Positions 8,430 through 16,592 of a stretch of 64,000 bases of DNA are shown one piece after another; position 1 is the stretch's first letter; each line of letters begins with the position of its first letter. The DNA is from an uncultured Clostridia bacterium (GTDB lineage: Bacteria; Bacillota; Clostridia; Oscillospirales; Ruminococcaceae). Below the pieces are notes generated by a model. It had not been told where the DNA came from, did not search any database, and was given only the letters and a program-made list of their open reading frames with translations. The stretch is from positions 1-64,000 of the forward strand of contig CANRLH010000001.1 in assembly GCA_947631455.1 (NCBI GenBank), written 5' to 3'. The translations under genes and the position numbers were made by a program.

Positions 8430-9824
8430 ATGAAGATAAAAGCACGAAGTGTACTTAAGCGTGTGCTTAGTGTTGCTGTTGTGGCTGCGATTGCCGCAGG
8501 AATAAGCACAACGCTGTCAAATACCGCTGAAAAGCCTATATTGACCTCAGCGGAGAACACTATGGATGATTATGAAAAGCAGATAGAGGAGTATCAGCAA
8601 AAGCAGGAAGAATACGATGCCAAAATCGCCGAAACCGAGGGCAGTATCGCTAAGGAGCAGGAAAATCAGGCGGCGATAGAGGCTCAGATAGAAACTGTTC
8701 AGGCAACTATTTATGAATACAGCAAGATGATTGCCGAGATAAGAGAAAGCCTTGACAAGGTTCAGGCGAACATAGATAAGCTTAACAAAAAGATAGAAGA
8801 AACGCAAAGAACCATTGATACCAAGCAATCAGAGATAGAGTCGGGCATTGCCGACTTCAAGACGCGCTTAAGGGCGATGTACATAGCGGGTGACAGTTCT
8901 TACACATCTATATTGTTTGGGGCTAAGGATTTTTACGATGCGCTTATGAAAGCGGAGCTGGTAAAAAGAGTTGCCGACCACGACGACAAGCTGATAGACG
9001 GGCTTGTGCAGAAGAAAAACGAGTTAGAAGCTGCAAAGAAAACCTTAGAGGAGCAAAAGGCAGAGGTCGAAAAGCAAAAGTCAGAGCTTGAGAAACAGCG
9101 GGACTCCTATAACGCGAAAAAGGCTCAGCAGCAGACTCAGATGGATAAGCTGAGTACACTTGTCGCTGAGAGCAAGGCGCATCAGGAAGCGCTTGAAGCT
9201 GAAAAGGCAGCCCATGAAGCTCAGAAGGAAGCATATGCGGAGCGCGAGGAGCAGGCACAGGAGATGTGGAATAAGCTTTATGAGGAGGCTGAAGCAAGAA
9301 GAAGAGCCGCAGAGGAAGAAAGGCAACGGCTTGCAGCGCTTGCACAACAGAATAACAAGTATGATCAGTCTAATGATACAGATTACACCACAGGAACCTC
9401 AGGAGACTTTATATGGCCTGTCCCGGGGCATTACGTAATATCCTATGGAGTCGGCTGGAGATGGGGCGCTTATCATGCGGGGATCGACATCTATGATGCA
9501 AATATAGGCGGATCTCAGATAATAGCTTCAGATGCGGGAACAGTTGTTGTTGCGGAGAATGCCTGTCCGCACGACTATGGAAAAAATTATAGCTGCGGCT
9601 GCGGCGGCGGTTACGGAAGATACGCTATAATCGACCACGGAAACGGATATATGACTCTTTACGGACATATGACCAACTGTATAGTAACTGTAGGCCAGCA
9701 GGTCAAGCAGGGAGAAACGATCGGATACGTAGGTTCTACCGGACATTCAACGGGAAATCACTGCCACTTTGAGGTAAGACTTAACGGAACGGCGCTCAAC
9801 CCAGAAAATTTTGTAAGTCCTTAA
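8430..9824 (+). CDS. Exported coiled-coil M23 peptidoglycan hydrolase (CwlO/PcsB/EnvC-like functional class)
   Basis: The 464-residue protein has an N-terminal signal sequence (about 1-35), a long coiled coil (about 45-310) with a PcsB-type stretch (DFKTRLRAMYIAGDSSYTS), and a C-terminal LytM/M23 zinc endopeptidase domain (about 325-464). Zinc ligands are His349 and Asp353 (HAGID) and the HxH pair His444/His446 (HCHFEV). Between them is an insert with CPHDYGK and CGCG. In other Firmicutes and Proteobacteria, FtsEX activates coiled-coil hydrolases; its place 80 bases after ftsX supports that role here. A close paralogue follows. Confidence 0.9.
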   Translation: MKIKARSVLKRVLSVAVVAAIAAGISTTLSNTAEKPILTSAENTMDDYEKQIEEYQQKQEEYDAKIAETEGSIAKEQENQAAIEAQIETVQATIYEYSKMIAEIRESLDKVQANIDKLNKKIEETQRTIDTKQSEIESGIADFKTRLRAMYIAGDSSYTSILFGAKDFYDALMKAELVKRVADHDDKLIDGLVQKKNELEAAKKTLEEQKAEVEKQKSELEKQRDSYNAKKAQQQTQMDKLSTLVAESKAHQEALEAEKAAHEAQKEAYAEREEQAQEMWNKLYEEAEARRRAAEEERQRLAALAQQNNKYDQSNDTDYTTGTSGDFIWPVPGHYVISYGVGWRWGAYHAGIDIYDANIGGSQIIASDAGTVVVAENACPHDYGKNYSCGCGGGYGRYAIIDHGNGYMTLYGHMTNCIVTVGQQVKQGETIGYVGSTGHSTGNHCHFEVRLNGTALNPENFVSP

Positions 9825-9884
9825 CGTAAAATTTAAAAATCTGAACAAAAGACAACGAAAGAGATAAACATTACAGGAGGCAGT

Positions 9885-11273
9885 ATGAACGGCAAACTGA
9901 AGATAAAGAGATCGGTTTCGCTTATCATATCGGCAGCGGTGGGTTTAAGCACCGCCTGTGCAGTGTCAGACGTAAAAATATTCGCAGATGACAGCTCTCA
10001 GTATCAGGAAAAGCTCAATGAGATCGCCCGGAAGCAGGAGGAGCTGGCGGATAAAATAGCGGATATGCAGGGCGACATTCAGAAGGAAAAAGAGCAAAAA
10101 GCCCTGATAGAAAGTCAGATAGCGACAACAACCGAGAAGATAGACCTTATAAACGGGTATTTAAGTGATCTTGGCGAAAGTATGTCTCGGCTTGAGGAAA
10201 AGATAACCGAAGCTTCAGCACAGGTTGACGAGAAAAAGCGTGATATAGAATCGGGTGTTGCGGATTTTAAGCAGCGTCTCAGGGCGCTTTATCTTGCGGG
10301 AAACGATTCATATACGTCTGTGATATTCGGTTCCGGTGATTTCTTTGATATGCTTATGAAGGTCGAGCTTGTTCAGAGGGTCGCGGATCACGATGATAAA
10401 ATGCTCGATTTGCTTGTTGAGAAAAAGGATGCTTTGGAGGAGCAGACAAACAAGCTCAACAAGCAGAAAAAAGAACTTTCCTCAAAGCAAGAGGATTACG
10501 AGAAGCAGAAAAAGACCATGAGCGAAGAGATGGAGCGCCTGAGTGAGCTTTATGCTAAAAGCGAGGAAAATCTCAAGCAGCTTGAATCTGAGAAAAACAA
10601 ATACGTAAGCCAGAAATCTGAGTACGATGCTGAGCAGGATGCCTTTGAAAGACAGCTTCAGGCGGCGATAAAGGCTAACGCCGCAAAGGTGACTACTACC
10701 ACAACTACGACCACAACGACCACAACTACCACCCAAAAGACAACCACGGCAAAGCCACAAAACGGTCAAAGGCCTCAAGTCACAACTCAGCCAACCACAG
10801 TGCCAAAACCCACAACGACCAAAGAGACCACTACTGACAAAGTGGCATCTCCAGATAAATTTATATGGCCGTGTCCGGGATACTATCTTATAACATCTGA
10901 TTTCGGTTCGCGCTGGGGTTCTTTCCACTACGGAATGGATATTGGAAACGGCGGTATCAGAGGCGCAAATGTAGTTGCGTCGAGAGGCGGAACAGTTATT
11001 ATGTCAAACAATACCTGCACCCACGATTACGGCAAGGACGAAAGCTGCGGCTGTGGCTGGGGTTGGGGGAATTACTGTGTAATTGACCATGGAGACGGCT
11101 ATCAGACCATATACGCTCATATGTCAAAATGCAAGGTTGAGACAGGTCAGACCGTCTCTCAGGGACAGAGCCTTGGCAATGTCGGATCTACCGGTTGGTC
11201 GACCGGCGAGCATCTTCACTTTGAGGTGAGAGTTGACGGAACGGCAATAGACCCTATGGACTTCTTCAAATAA
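9885..11273 (+). CDS. Second exported coiled-coil M23 peptidoglycan hydrolase with Thr-rich linker
   Basis: This 462-residue paralogue of the preceding protein has a signal peptide (about 1-33), coiled coil (about 38-265) with DFKQRLRALYLAGNDSYTS, a threonine-rich linker (about 268-320) and an M23 domain. Zinc ligands are His348/Asp352 (HYGMD) and His443/His445 (HLHF). The same CTHDYGK/CGCG insert is present. The linker is absent from the first copy, so the pair arose by duplication and then differed in reach from the membrane. A good AGGAGG precedes the ATG. A terminator follows at 11292-11323, closing a probable ftsE-ftsX-M23-M23 unit. Confidence 0.9.
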   Translation: MNGKLKIKRSVSLIISAAVGLSTACAVSDVKIFADDSSQYQEKLNEIARKQEELADKIADMQGDIQKEKEQKALIESQIATTTEKIDLINGYLSDLGESMSRLEEKITEASAQVDEKKRDIESGVADFKQRLRALYLAGNDSYTSVIFGSGDFFDMLMKVELVQRVADHDDKMLDLLVEKKDALEEQTNKLNKQKKELSSKQEDYEKQKKTMSEEMERLSELYAKSEENLKQLESEKNKYVSQKSEYDAEQDAFERQLQAAIKANAAKVTTTTTTTTTTTTTTQKTTTAKPQNGQRPQVTTQPTTVPKPTTTKETTTDKVASPDKFIWPCPGYYLITSDFGSRWGSFHYGMDIGNGGIRGANVVASRGGTVIMSNNTCTHDYGKDESCGCGWGWGNYCVIDHGDGYQTIYAHMSKCKVETGQTVSQGQSLGNVGSTGWSTGEHLHFEVRVDGTAIDPMDFFK

Positions 11274-11291
11274 GTATTTCGGCAATAGATA

Positions 11292-11323
11292 AAGCCCTCG
11301 ATGATTCGGGGGCTTATTTTTTT
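11292..11323 (+). terminator. Terminator after the second M23 gene
   Basis: AAGCCCTCG at 11292-11300 pairs with CGGGGGCTT at 11307-11315 (one T-G pair), followed by a T-rich run to 11323. It overlaps the 3' end of the leftward Xre gene. Confidence 0.8.
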
Positions 11324-11520
11324 GATGTTCTTCCGGCGATATAATCAAGCGATACCTTGTAGTGATCTGCAAGCACAATAAACAACCGCATCGGCATTTC
11401 CCTTTTACCGCTTTCATATAACTGATATTGCTGTCTGGTTATGCCGAGTATGTTGGCAATATACTGCTGAGACAGGTCATTATCTTCTCTTAAATCACGA
11501 ATTCTTTGATAAAAATACAC
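11314..11520 (-). CDS. Small Xre-family helix-turn-helix regulator
   Basis: The 68-residue protein is almost entirely one HTH_3 domain: IRDLREDNDLSQQYIANILG, then ITRQQYQLYESGKREMP and LADHYKVSLDYIAGR. It is a DNA-binding protein with no extra sensor domain. The start is GTG at 11518-11520, with GGAGGA seven bases upstream. It is transcribed divergently from the BspA-like gene at 11671 across a 150-base region, so it may control that gene; this is inferred from position only. Confidence 0.85.
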   Translation of the reverse strand: MYFYQRIRDLREDNDLSQQYIANILGITRQQYQLYESGKREMPMRLFIVLADHYKVSLDYIAGRTSKK

Positions 11521-11580
11521 AAAAATTCCTCCGATTCTTGGTGATTATGTAGATTTTATCATGAATTCGTATAAATGCAC

Positions 11581-11609
11581 TTGATTTGCATTCGTTTGAA
11601 TGCTATAAT
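11581..11609 (+). promoter_or_regulatory. Promoter of the BspA-like/dockerin gene
   Basis: TTGATT at 11581-11586 and TATAAT at 11604-11609, 17-base spacer. GGAGGT at 11650-11655 is 15 bases before the ATG at 11671. Confidence 0.7.
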
Positions 11610-11670
11610 GGTTTTGTAAGTTATATTTTTCGATAGAAATTTAACGATTGGAGGTCTTTTTATTACAATT

Positions 11671-13479
11671 ATGAAAAAACGATTTATAAGTATGCTGACG
11701 GCAATTATTATGATTGTCGGTTTAGTGGGTGTTATGCCAACGATGGGTGCCATAGCTGGAGGAGATTCTGACCATAATGCAATTTGGTTGAATTATAATG
11801 GAACAAAGGACACTGGCGGGATTAGGGTCGATTTTAACAAGGACGGTGAATATACCTTAACTATTAAAAAATCTGACTTACATTCTGTCGAATATGATTT
11901 AACGCCTAGTTGCTATCTTGATGTGTACGGCTCTGTTGATCAATGGTACAGCAATATTTATGTTGTTTCAATCAAAGTGGACGGCGTAAATCAAACTGTA
12001 AAAGCTAACTCAGTTGGTAAACATGTATCTCTGGATTCATATGACATCTTTAATTTTAAAGAAAGTCTAGAAGTAGTTGTAAATGCAACTGGTGATGCAC
12101 TCAAGACATACAATGACGTAGAATACTATGTGGCTTATAATGGAGAAGTGGAGATTGTAGATTACTTAGGAGGACAAACAAATCTTACAATTCCGTCTGA
12201 GATTGACAGAATGCCGGTAACAAGCATAAACTTTTATGATTGTGATAGCCTTGAAAGTATAAATATTCCTAGTAGCGTAACAAGTATTATCACAAAATTT
12301 ATTAATTGCCCCAACTTAACAGAAATAAATGTTTCAGTGGACAATAGTAATTATTCATCAATAGATGGCATTTTATATTCTAAAAATCAAAAATGTCTAG
12401 TGAGGTGTCCGGAGGGAAAAGAAAAGGTGTCGATTCCTGATAGTGTTACAAGTATAGGTTTTTCCGCATTTTCTGGGTGTTTAAATCTCACAGGCTTTGA
12501 TCATTTTTCCGATAATATAGAGCATATCGATGCATTTGCTTTTTATGATTGTCCTAATATGATGGATATAACAATACCTGAGAGTGTAACTAATATTGGA
12601 AGTGGTGCGTTCGGTTATATGTCTAATGATGAAAGTTATGAAGATATAAAGCTTGATAATTTTAAAATTTATTGTTACTCAAACACCGCCGGTGAACAGT
12701 ACGCAATAGATAACGGTTTTGATTACATTCTCCTTGACGGCGATGAACCGGGGTACGAAATAGAAATACTAGACGATGGTACTATTAAAATTGCAGGTAT
12801 TTATGGTCATGGCTATATAACAGACTTTATTATTCCGAGCGAAATAGACGGAAGGATAGTTACAAGTATTGGAGATTGGGCTTTTTATTGGTGTGATAAC
12901 TTTGAAACTATAACGATACCTGACAGCATAACAAGCATTGGATATCAAGCTTTTTGTGGATGCTCAAGTCTTACAAGCATAGTTATACCTGACAGCGTAA
13001 CATACATTGGAGATTATGCTTTTGAGGATTGCTATAGCCTTGAAAGCGTAACATTGCCCGATGGTGTTACTAGCATTGGAGATTATGCTTTTGAAAGTTG
13101 TAACAACCTTACAAGCGTAACAATATCTTCAAATGTTACAAGTATTGGAGAAATGGCTTTCGGTTATACATATGATTATGATATTAGTGAATATGTAAAG
13201 CTTGATAATTTTAAAATTTATTGCTATCCAAACACCGCAGGTGAACAGTACGCAATAGATAACGGTTTTGACTACATTCTCCTTGACGACGAGCAAATGA
13301 TCGGTGACCTCTCAGGCGACGGTGAAATAACGACAGCAGATGTAGGCATTATAAACTCCTTTGCACGTGGAGTGACAAACCCGACGCCTGATCAGCTTGC
13401 ATTAGCAGACGCAAACGGCGACGGTGAAATAACGACTGCTGATGTAGGTATAATAAACAACATCGCAAGAGGAATATAG
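11671..13479 (+). CDS. BspA-like leucine-rich-repeat surface protein with C-terminal dockerin
   Basis: The 602-residue secreted protein has a signal peptide (MKKRFISMLTAIIMIVGLVG), an N-terminal domain to about residue 145, two blocks of BspA/TpLRR leucine-rich repeats (units like SVTSIGDYAFEDCYSLESV) and a type I dockerin at about 548-602. The dockerin has two calcium loops, DLSGDGEITTAD and DANGDGEITTAD. Each LRR block ends with a near-identical segment containing NTAGEQYAIDNGFDYILLD. Dockerins plug into cohesins of a scaffoldin, so the protein may be displayed on a cellulosome-like complex; no cohesin is in the window. The GGAGGT site is too far from the ATG (15 bases) but only six bases from an in-frame ATT at 11662, so the true start is uncertain. 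Base composition is more AT-rich than that of its neighbours. Confidence 0.88.
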   Translation: MKKRFISMLTAIIMIVGLVGVMPTMGAIAGGDSDHNAIWLNYNGTKDTGGIRVDFNKDGEYTLTIKKSDLHSVEYDLTPSCYLDVYGSVDQWYSNIYVVSIKVDGVNQTVKANSVGKHVSLDSYDIFNFKESLEVVVNATGDALKTYNDVEYYVAYNGEVEIVDYLGGQTNLTIPSEIDRMPVTSINFYDCDSLESINIPSSVTSIITKFINCPNLTEINVSVDNSNYSSIDGILYSKNQKCLVRCPEGKEKVSIPDSVTSIGFSAFSGCLNLTGFDHFSDNIEHIDAFAFYDCPNMMDITIPESVTNIGSGAFGYMSNDESYEDIKLDNFKIYCYSNTAGEQYAIDNGFDYILLDGDEPGYEIEILDDGTIKIAGIYGHGYITDFIIPSEIDGRIVTSIGDWAFYWCDNFETITIPDSITSIGYQAFCGCSSLTSIVIPDSVTYIGDYAFEDCYSLESVTLPDGVTSIGDYAFESCNNLTSVTISSNVTSIGEMAFGYTYDYDISEYVKLDNFKIYCYPNTAGEQYAIDNGFDYILLDDEQMIGDLSGDGEITTADVGIINSFARGVTNPTPDQLALADANGDGEITTADVGIINNIARGI

Positions 13480-13599
13480 CATTCCTTCGGCGGCATGTCA
13501 AAAGTTCCCTTTTAAAAGGGGAAGCGTGTCCTAGCCGCTAAACAGGATAGGTGAAATCAAGTTGACAGCAAAGCCGGCTTATACCGTAAAGTAAAGAAG

Positions 13600-13629
13600 C
13601 CCCGCAGGGAGAAATCCCTGCGGGGTTTT
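13600..13629. terminator. Bidirectional terminator between the dockerin gene and DUF4956 gene
   Basis: CCCCGCAGGGA at 13600-13610 and TCCCTGCGGGG at 13615-13625 form a perfect 11-bp stem with a GAAA loop and TTTT after it; the left flank gives a T-rich tail on the other strand. It separates two convergent genes. Confidence 0.88.
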
Positions 13630-13641
13630 AACGTGCTTGAG

Positions 13642-14313
13642 TTATATAGATTCAAAGTTAATGTTCCTCTCACACACGATGGTAAGGTTTCCGTTTCTTA
13701 CCCTAATGTCGTCTATCAGACTTTTTTCCATACTGCTGTCGATAAGGCGTATTTCGTATGTAAGCTCGTAAAGCATTCCCATATTCGTAGTTCTTACTTT
13801 AATGAGCTTTGCGCTTTTGGTATACTTTTCAAACAGGTCCGTAAAGCACTGTGAGTAGTCAAGGTCCTCGGGAATAGTTATTCTTAGCTTTTTATTTTCG
13901 CTGCGCTCGGTACCTATATCGAGTCTTGAGCCAATAAGCAGAACTGCTCCGATGATTACGGTTATAACAGAAGCGAAAATAACGTAACCCATTCCGGAAA
14001 CAAGTCCAACGCCCATTGCAAAGAACAAAAAGCAGATATCAAGGCTCTTTCCCGGAATAGAGCGGAATCTAACGAGGCTGAAAGCGCCCATAACGGCGAT
14101 ACCGGCGCCCAGATTTCCGTTTACCACAAGTATCACCACTCCCACCACAGCGGGAAGTATGGCAAGAGAAATGAGCATATATTTTGAGGCGTTTCCGCTC
14201 ATAGCGTAAATACCGGCGATTACAAGTCCGAGTACAAGGCTTACACCGATGGCAATAATCACTCCCCAAACGGAAATGTCTGTCGTTACGTCGGTAATTA
14301 TATTTGTGAACAT
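13642..14313 (-). CDS. DUF4956 membrane protein
   Basis: The 223-residue protein has about four membrane segments in its first 130 residues, containing AVMGAFSLVRFRSIPG, the hallmark of DUF4956, and a cytoplasmic C-terminal domain of about 80 residues. It overlaps the VTC-domain gene by 16 bases, so the pair is translationally coupled. DUF4956 proteins are known as frequent neighbours of bacterial VTC polyphosphate polymerases; by analogy with the membrane part of the yeast VTC complex, it may anchor the enzyme or translocate the polyphosphate. Confidence 0.85.
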   Translation of the reverse strand: MFTNIITDVTTDISVWGVIIAIGVSLVLGLVIAGIYAMSGNASKYMLISLAILPAVVGVVILVVNGNLGAGIAVMGAFSLVRFRSIPGKSLDICFLFFAMGVGLVSGMGYVIFASVITVIIGAVLLIGSRLDIGTERSENKKLRITIPEDLDYSQCFTDLFEKYTKSAKLIKVRTTNMGMLYELTYEIRLIDSSMEKSLIDDIRVRNGNLTIVCERNINFESI

Positions 14314-15023
14314 AGGTTAGTTCTCCCTTCAAAGCTTTTTATAAAAACGTTTCCAACCTTAGAAAACGCCGATGAGTATATTTTTTCTCTTGTTAAAATA
14401 TCAGTAAGCCACAGCGGAAAAGAATCCGCCCGCTTAATTTCCATTACATAGTCACCGTTTTTCTCGTCGATCAGAAGCTTTCCGCAGTCGCCCAATCTTA
14501 GATCAAGGTCTTCAAAGCGGTATCTTATGTTAGTGTCGAATGTGATTCTTAGCTCGGGGTCATTTATCCCAAGCATAGCCACCCTGTCATAGCTCACGAA
14601 TACATATGGCTTAAGGGACATTCGGTTTTTGAAATAATCTATTTCTCTGGCCTGCTGAGCGCTCATATCGAGGCTTTTTAAGCCGCACAGATAGTCCCAG
14701 GCGTGTATGTAAGGAAGCTCTACCCTGCGCTTGTAAACTATCCCCTTAAATTTCTTTTTTATTTCAAGAAAAGCCGTAGTCTCATCGTTCGGCACGCCGT
14801 AACAGCGCAGCCGAAGCTTTTCCTTATATGCGGGATGTGATATAGATTTTAAAATAGATTCGTGGTAATCGTTGTCGCAGTAGATATTAAGCACTGTGTG
14901 CCGTCCGTACTCGTCCGGTTGTACTTTATCCTTTATCGCCTCGGTTAATCGGGCGTACTGAACAGCATTCAGTAAAAACTTCTTTTCGCCCCGTTTAAAT
15001 GTGTTTTCGTAAACCGTTTTCAA
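14298..15023 (-). CDS. VTC-domain polyphosphate polymerase
   Basis: The 241-residue protein is a single VTC catalytic domain (tunnel fold). Residues that line the nucleotide and polyphosphate tunnel are present: the RLRC pair, FLEIKKKFKGIVYKRRVEL with its basic cluster, the RYRFED region and VMEIKRA near the end, with the metal-binding Glu. Such proteins make polyphosphate from ATP. It lacks the SPX domain of yeast Vtc4, as usual in bacteria. The start is TTG at 15021-15023 with AAGGAG only three bases upstream, which is tight. It heads a two-gene leftward operon with the DUF4956 gene. Confidence 0.87.
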   Translation of the reverse strand: MKTVYENTFKRGEKKFLLNAVQYARLTEAIKDKVQPDEYGRHTVLNIYCDNDYHESILKSISHPAYKEKLRLRCYGVPNDETTAFLEIKKKFKGIVYKRRVELPYIHAWDYLCGLKSLDMSAQQAREIDYFKNRMSLKPYVFVSYDRVAMLGINDPELRITFDTNIRYRFEDLDLRLGDCGKLLIDEKNGDYVMEIKRADSFPLWLTDILTREKIYSSAFSKVGNVFIKSFEGRTNLCSQI

Positions 15024-15099
15024 CCGCTCCTTTTCTTATATTTTATAAATCAAGAAAAAACGTATGCTGATTCAAATGAATTATCGGTTTCACACGAAT

Positions 15100-15128
15100 A
15101 ATATACCATGATTTTGTTGATTAGTCAA
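15100..15128 (-). promoter_or_regulatory. Promoter of the VTC-DUF4956 operon
   Basis: On the minus strand, TTGACT (15123-15128) and TATATT (15100-15105) are 17 bases apart, about 75 bases before the VTC start. Confidence 0.72.
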
Positions 15129-15175
15129 ACAAATTGTGAATGTTCTGTGTAAAAAAATTTGACGCTGAATTTACA

Positions 15176-15212
15176 TAAAAAACGGGGAGCGCTTCACGTT
15201 GCTCCCCGTTTA
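15176..15212 (-). terminator. Terminator of the aldolase gene
   Basis: AACGGGGAGC and GCTCCCCGTT form a 10-bp stem; read leftward it is followed by TTTTTTATG. It lies about 40 bases after the aldolase stop. Confidence 0.85.
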
Positions 15213-15249
15213 TCTATAAATATTGACGTTAGTTTTCAGGAAAAAAGAT

Positions 15250-16224
15250 TTACTCAACGTCCATAAGTTCGTGCATAAAGTTTGAATAGTCTGTTCTGCC
15301 GTCCTTAACGAATTTTATTGCCGAAGACGGATGACTGTTTAAAACTGCCGTAAGCAGATATGAAATATCATAGCCCCATTTGCAGCCATCATTCTTAAGA
15401 GAAAGCATATGCTTGGCAACAAAATCCATAACCGGCACAAGGTCATATTTCGGATTTTTCAAAAACGCAAGAAGCGATTCTGAATAGCAGTTTCCTGCTC
15501 CGCGTCCCATTCCGCTCACAGTACAGTCAAGCCAGCTTACTCCGCATCGCAGTGCCGTTATGGTATTTGCAAAAGCAAGCTGTTGATTGTTGTGTGCGTG
15601 AATTCCTATCTGCTTTCCGTACTTGTTCCCTATTTCAATATATTTTTGCGCCAGACGCTCTATCTGTTCGGGATAATACGCACCAAAGCTGTCTACTATG
15701 TAAATTATGTCAACCGGGCTTTTTGCCAAAAGTTCAAGCCCCTTTGTCAGCTCATCGTCATTCACCTTGGATACCGCCATAATGTTCACGCTTACCTCAT
15801 AGCCCTTTTTCTTGGCATCCTCTATCATCTCAATGGCCGAGGGTATCTGATGTATATAGGTCGCGACACGCATAAGGTCAAACGGAGAGTCAGCTTTATT
15901 GCGAACGTCATTCTTAAAATCTGTTCGGCCCACATCCAGCATACACGAAAGCTTCAGGTTGGTGTCGTTGTCTCCCACGATTTCAAAAACGTCGTCGTCG
16001 TTGCAAAATTTCCACTTGCCGAAGTCGTTGGGATCGAAAATCTGTTTAGAAGCCTTATATCCAAACTCCATATAGTCTACGTTTGCCTTTATGTTTGTCG
16101 CGTACAGATCTCTTACAAATTCGTCGGAGAATCTGAAGTTGTTTACCAGACCTCCGTCCCTGAGTGTTGCATCAAGAACTCTTACGTCGGGTCGGAAGGA
16201 AATCAAATCACCCTGTGTTCCCAT
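15250..16224 (-). CDS. DmpG/HMG-lyase-like aldolase domain protein
   Basis: The 324-residue TIM-barrel protein belongs to the HMGL-like/DmpG group: LDATLRDGGLVNN near the start carries the catalytic Arg-Asp pair, HAHNNQ gives the metal-binding HxH, and TVSGMGRGAGN is the following conserved loop. 4-hydroxy-2-oxovalerate aldolases of this group work with an acetaldehyde dehydrogenase partner, which is not encoded nearby, so the substrate is unknown. The C-terminal about 60 residues are not those of LeuA-type synthases. It is a single-gene unit with its own terminator. A run of ATP-binding or cofactor motifs is absent. Confidence 0.8.
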   Translation of the reverse strand: MGTQGDLISFRPDVRVLDATLRDGGLVNNFRFSDEFVRDLYATNIKANVDYMEFGYKASKQIFDPNDFGKWKFCNDDDVFEIVGDNDTNLKLSCMLDVGRTDFKNDVRNKADSPFDLMRVATYIHQIPSAIEMIEDAKKKGYEVSVNIMAVSKVNDDELTKGLELLAKSPVDIIYIVDSFGAYYPEQIERLAQKYIEIGNKYGKQIGIHAHNNQQLAFANTITALRCGVSWLDCTVSGMGRGAGNCYSESLLAFLKNPKYDLVPVMDFVAKHMLSLKNDGCKWGYDISYLLTAVLNSHPSSAIKFVKDGRTDYSNFMHELMDVE

Positions 16225-16592
16225 TCTAATATCATCCTTTGCTGTAATTTACTAATTCGCTTTAAATCACTAAAGCGGCCGAATTATATATTACTACTAA
16301 TTTTGTCTTATTACAAGAGCATTCGCTTTAAATTAAAATTTTGTTCACAGTTTTTTTAATTTTTGTTATTTTTCGCTTAAGCAGGATAAAATGAATGGCG
16401 TTTGACTTTCTGTGATTTTACATACATAAACCCTTGAAATCACGGTAGTTTATGAATAATATGTAAATAATACTTTAACATTTCAATAACATATGCACGT
16501 TTACGTGCAAAAATCGCCTTAAAACCGCCTATTAGTAGAGGGGCTTGAAATAAGATCAGCGAGAAAAACTAAAATGAAAGGAGTCGGACCAA
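16225..16592. other. 368-base divergent intergenic region
   Basis: It separates the leftward aldolase from the rightward holin pair. It is AT-rich, with minus-strand TATAAT-like sequence near 16285 for the aldolase. An inverted repeat TGATTT...AAATCA lies near 16410-16442, and the perfect palindrome TGCACGTTTACGTGCA is at 16494-16509. AAAGGAG at 16577-16583 serves the next gene. No small gene was supported. Confidence 0.4.
16494..16509. promoter_or_regulatory. Palindrome TGCACG-TTTA-CGTGCA upstream of the holin pair
   Basis: Perfect six-base arms around TTTA, about 85 bases before the first holin-cassette gene. It could be an operator or a small hairpin; no T-run follows. Confidence 0.35.

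Noticed and set aside
13505-13524. AT/GC palindrome TTCCCTTTTAAAAGGGGAA as a terminator
   Set aside because: No T-run follows and a much stronger terminator lies 75 bases downstream.
15583-16359. Rightward 258-codon open frame
   Set aside because: It lies antisense to the aldolase gene, has odd composition and no ribosome-binding site; the leftward frame carries clear family motifs.
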